Below, one piece after another: positions 5,966 through 7,957 of a stretch of 7,957 bases of DNA. The notes beneath the pieces are model-generated. The model had not been told where the DNA came from and did not search any database. It was given only the letters and a program-made list of their open reading frames with translations. The position numbers were made by a program, and so were the translations under genes. The DNA comes from Victivallales bacterium (GTDB lineage Bacteria > Verrucomicrobiota > Lentisphaeria > Oligosphaerales > Oligosphaeraceae): NCBI GenBank assembly GCA_017543165.1, contig JAFYGL010000198.1, forward strand, positions 1 to 7,957. Direction: 5' to 3'. Numbering within the stretch: position 1 is the first letter of the stretch; each line of letters begins with the position of its first letter.

Positions 5966-7241
5966 AATCGAATTGCTCCACCTTCACCAGCTCGCCATCT
6001 CTCTGGGCTGACTTGTGGGCGGCTGCGCCCATGGCCATGAAATGCGCGGCTTCCCTGGCGGGAATCTCTGGCTCGCGGCCTTCCGCAACGGATGCTACGA
6101 ACTCATGCACCAGATATGGATGGCTGCCTCCGTGGCCTGTTGGCTGGAAGTCATCCTTTTCCGTGGCATTTGGATTGCACACTGGCTTGAACGCCTCCTG
6201 CACCTCTGGCGGCAGCGGGTCGCGCATTTCAGCGGGTTTCATTTCCTTGAAGCCTGCCCATGGCCATACTTTGTCCGCTGGATTGGGCACATTCTCCATG
6301 ATGGGCTGCGCCGTGCCTGGGACTGTGCGGTGATTGCTCTGCCATACGTTGCGGGAGAAGCTACCCATCTTGCCGAAGATGCGGAATATCTCGGACTCCT
6401 CACGGTCAAAGCTGGTGGCACCGATTTCACGGCATTCCGCGATGCGCAGGGAGGTCCCGTTTGCAAGCTGGAAGAGGGCAAACACATTGGAGAAGTCGTC
6501 TATCTCAAAGAAGCTGTCGTTGTTGGTGTTGGGCACGCCATACGCACTGACTTTGACGGCGCGTGTATTCATCACGTGTATCGGGCCTGATACCGAATGG
6601 GTGGGATAGCTCATTGGATTGTGTTTTGCGCCTTTGGCGATGTATGGCGCCATGACCGCCCCGTACTGTTCGCCGATCTTGCCAGTTTTGCGTGCCTTCA
6701 CCACGTTGCGCAGATTGCTCCATCCGTTCAGGTTGCCATCCACGTCATGGACATATTCGCCTTCCGCATACACGAATTCGCCGAACTCGCCAGCTGCCGC
6801 CTTGCGCTTGCAGAACATGGTCTGGGGACGGTAGATGGTGGTCTCGCCCAGCATGTACTGGCAGCCTGTGCGCTTCACGGCCTCCACCAGCTTGTGGCAC
6901 CAGTCCAGCACCACGTCATCATCAGGAAGGCTTATCAATGGCACTGCGCTATACACGTGCTTGCCTGAATTGAGCACCTGCAGGCACTGCGGCGCGTGAA
7001 GCCAGGGCTGCGTGATTACCACAATGGCCTCCACATCCTTTTTCACCAGTTCGTCCAGCGATGTGCAGCATTCGCTTACGGACAGTTTGTCCTGCATGAA
7101 GGGGTCTTCCGTAAATGTTTTTAACTTGCTGGCCTCGCAGTCGCAGAGCACGATTTTGTCCACCAGCGGATGTGCCTTGAACAGTTTGACGAAGTTGCTG
7201 CCGAACTGCCCCAATCCAAGCATTCCAAGTTTGATTCCCAT
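5964..7241 (-). CDS. Gfo/Idh/MocA family NAD(P)-dependent oxidoreductase lacking the EKP lysine
   Basis: This 425-residue cytoplasmic protein begins MGIKLGMLGLGQFGSNFVKLF, a Rossmann fold with GLGQFG at residues 9-14 for NAD(P) binding. It continues through VDKIVLCDCEASK (cofactor-selecting strand with acidic residues), EAIVVITQPWLHAPQ (72-85) and KHVYSAVPL (94-102). Most family members carry an EKP motif at that last position; here it reads Ala99-Val100-Pro101, so the lysine often needed for hydride transfer is absent. GETTIYRP (132-139) and YPTHSVSGPI (212-221, His215) match the sugar-binding C-terminal domain, and the C-terminus GHGGSHPYLVHEFV...GREPEIPAREAAH is typical. Length is normal. 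It follows the DeoR gene after 10 bases and precedes the exported glycosidase-like gene by 14, so it probably handles a sugar released by that protein. It may oxidise, reduce or epimerise a sugar or inositol-like compound; the substrate cannot be told. Confidence 0.92.
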   Translation of the reverse strand: MGIKLGMLGLGQFGSNFVKLFKAHPLVDKIVLCDCEASKLKTFTEDPFMQDKLSVSECCTSLDELVKKDVEAIVVITQPWLHAPQCLQVLNSGKHVYSAVPLISLPDDDVVLDWCHKLVEAVKRTGCQYMLGETTIYRPQTMFCKRKAAAGEFGEFVYAEGEYVHDVDGNLNGWSNLRNVVKARKTGKIGEQYGAVMAPYIAKGAKHNPMSYPTHSVSGPIHVMNTRAVKVSAYGVPNTNNDSFFEIDDFSNVFALFQLANGTSLRIAECREIGATSFDREESEIFRIFGKMGSFSRNVWQSNHRTVPGTAQPIMENVPNPADKVWPWAGFKEMKPAEMRDPLPPEVQEAFKPVCNPNATEKDDFQPTGHGGSHPYLVHEFVASVAEGREPEIPAREAAHFMAMGAAAHKSAQRDGELVKVEQFD

Positions 7242-7248
7242 TGTCTTA

Positions 7249-7253
7249 TCCTT
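7249..7253 (-). promoter_or_regulatory. Ribosome binding site overlapping the DeoR stop codon
   Basis: AAGGA at 7253-7249 on the minus strand is seven bases before the oxidoreductase ATG (7241). Its first two bases are the last two of the TAA stop (7252-7254) of the DeoR-family gene. The arrangement supports the start and indicates that the two genes are translated in a coupled manner from one message. Confidence 0.75.
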
Positions 7254-7957
7254 ATTTGTCTCTATTTTTCTGGGGTGCTGCTGCGCCCGCTATTATTATG
7301 TTGATGCCATTCTTGCGGAAATGCTCCAGCAACTTTTTGTCCGCCTTTTCATCGGTAATGAGTGTGAAGGAGGGACCCTTGAGCAGGCCGTACTCCGCGA
7401 AAGACACGTTGCCCAGCTTGGATGAATCCACCAGGATGAATGCCTGGCTGCTCTGCCTGAGGGCGGCAGTCGCCAGCAGGGACGTATCCTCGTCCGTGGA
7501 GTAGAGGCGCCCGTCCTCCGAAATGCCGTCCGCCCCGAGCAATGCCTTTGTGAAGTTGAATTTAGCCATGTTCTCCAGCGTTGCCAGCCCGCACAAATCC
7601 ATGCGCTGCATGCGCACCGTGCCGCCCAGCAGGTTGAAACGGCAGCATTTAGCCAGTTCCTCGCTATAGACCAGGGAATTGGTGGTGACGGAAATATCCC
7701 CCACCTCTCCCTGGTTGATGAAGTTGGCAAGGAAATTCCCGCATTCGCGAACCGTGGTGCCTGAATCAAAGAATAGCCTGTCATGGCTGCATATCATCTT
7801 TGCCGCCTCAAGGCCTATTGTCTTCTTCTCCACGATGTTGGTTATGGACTGCCTCTTGAAGTGGTATTCCGCCGCATTCGTGGTGCTTGGCAGGCACACG
7901 CCGCCGTATGTCCGTATCAGTTCGCCGCTCTTCTCCATCGTGGTGAAGTAGCGGCGC
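7252..7957 (-). CDS. DeoR family transcriptional repressor, C-terminal part (5' end outside window)
   Basis: The frame is open to the right edge and carries 234 complete codons plus stop. It does not start at the internal ATG 7938: six codons upstream (RRYFTT) continue the typical end of a DeoR helix-turn-helix, which runs into EKSGELIRTYGGVCLPS like the family's 'L...G.L.RTHGGA'. The C-terminal sugar-phosphate-sensing domain is complete. Counting from that Met, it has FFDSGTT (56-62), SVTTNSLVY (83-91), LLGGTVRM (103-110), FTKALLGADGI (129-139) and ILVDSSKLG (168-176). These match the isomerase-like DeoRC fold, in which DSGTT and the lysine of DSSK bind a phosphorylated sugar. It is the first visible gene of the operon and probably represses it, with release by a phosphosugar made from the substrate. 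The DNA-binding helix is outside the window, so no operator can be predicted. Family call is very sure, effector unknown. Confidence 0.95.
   Translation of the reverse strand, partial: RRYFTTMEKSGELIRTYGGVCLPSTTNAAEYHFKRQSITNIVEKKTIGLEAAKMICSHDRLFFDSGTTVRECGNFLANFINQGEVGDISVTTNSLVYSEELAKCCRFNLLGGTVRMQRMDLCGLATLENMAKFNFTKALLGADGISEDGRLYSTDEDTSLLATAALRQSSQAFILVDSSKLGNVSFAEYGLLKGPSFTLITDEKADKKLLEHFRKNGINIIIAGAAAPQKNRDK

Noticed and set aside
5950..5967. TTG at 5967 as start of the large exported protein
   Set aside because: It would put six residues ahead of the signal peptide and the ribosome binding site inside the gene; ATG 5949 is better placed.
5497..6333. Open frame of 278 codons on the plus strand
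   Set aside because: It lies antisense across the junction of two well-supported minus-strand genes, has no recognisable motif, and is explained by the codon bias of those genes.
7936..7938. ATG at 7938 as the true start of the DeoR-family gene
   Set aside because: The frame stays open upstream to the window edge and the six preceding codons (RRYFTT) fit the end of the helix-turn-helix domain, so the real start is outside the window.

Overview
The window looks like a piece of a carbohydrate-utilisation locus from a Lentisphaerota (Victivallales-like) bacterium, or less likely another member of the Planctomycetota-Verrucomicrobiota-Chlamydiota group. The main clue is a type II secretion-like pseudopilin with an [18 protein letters not shown]-terminus and a C-terminal H-X9-DG motif. 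That protein type is abundant in those phyla and often sits next to glycosidase genes. The phylum assignment is inference from family knowledge, not from a marker gene. All six genes lie on the minus strand, so transcription runs from the right edge to the left edge. Intergenic space is small, and no gene-free stretch exceeds 165 bases.

Right to left, in transcription order: (1) a DeoR-family repressor with its DNA-binding N-terminus cut off by the window edge (7252-7957). (2) A Gfo/Idh/MocA-type NAD(P)-dependent oxidoreductase (5964-7241), whose ribosome binding site uses the stop codon of the repressor gene. It carries AVP where most of the family has the catalytic EKP motif. (3) A large exported multidomain protein (2710-5949): signal peptide, CBM9-like domain, a glycosidase-like barrel, a beta-galactosidase-trimerisation/glutamine-amidotransferase-like domain, and a C-terminal F5/8-type (discoidin-like) domain. 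(4) A pseudopilin (1869-2666), followed by a clear rho-independent terminator (1814-1843). These four genes probably form one operon.

Between positions 1707 and 1868 there are three inverted repeats in a row and a plausible promoter for the next gene, (5), an AGCS-family sodium:alanine/glycine symporter (318-1706). After it lies an imperfect 31-bp inverted repeat built from CAGATT-type units at exact 10-bp spacing (235-311). Then comes (6), the start of an L-fucose/L-arabinose isomerase-like gene that runs off the left edge (1-215).

As a working model, a DeoR repressor sensing a (phospho)sugar controls an exported glycan-active enzyme, a cytoplasmic sugar oxidoreductase and a surface or secretion pseudopilin, with a ketol isomerase downstream. 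The substrate cannot be read from the sequence, although the isomerase would fit a deoxy- or pentose sugar such as fucose or arabinose. The most interesting item is the co-transcription of a pseudopilin with a large, poorly classifiable glycosidase-like protein.
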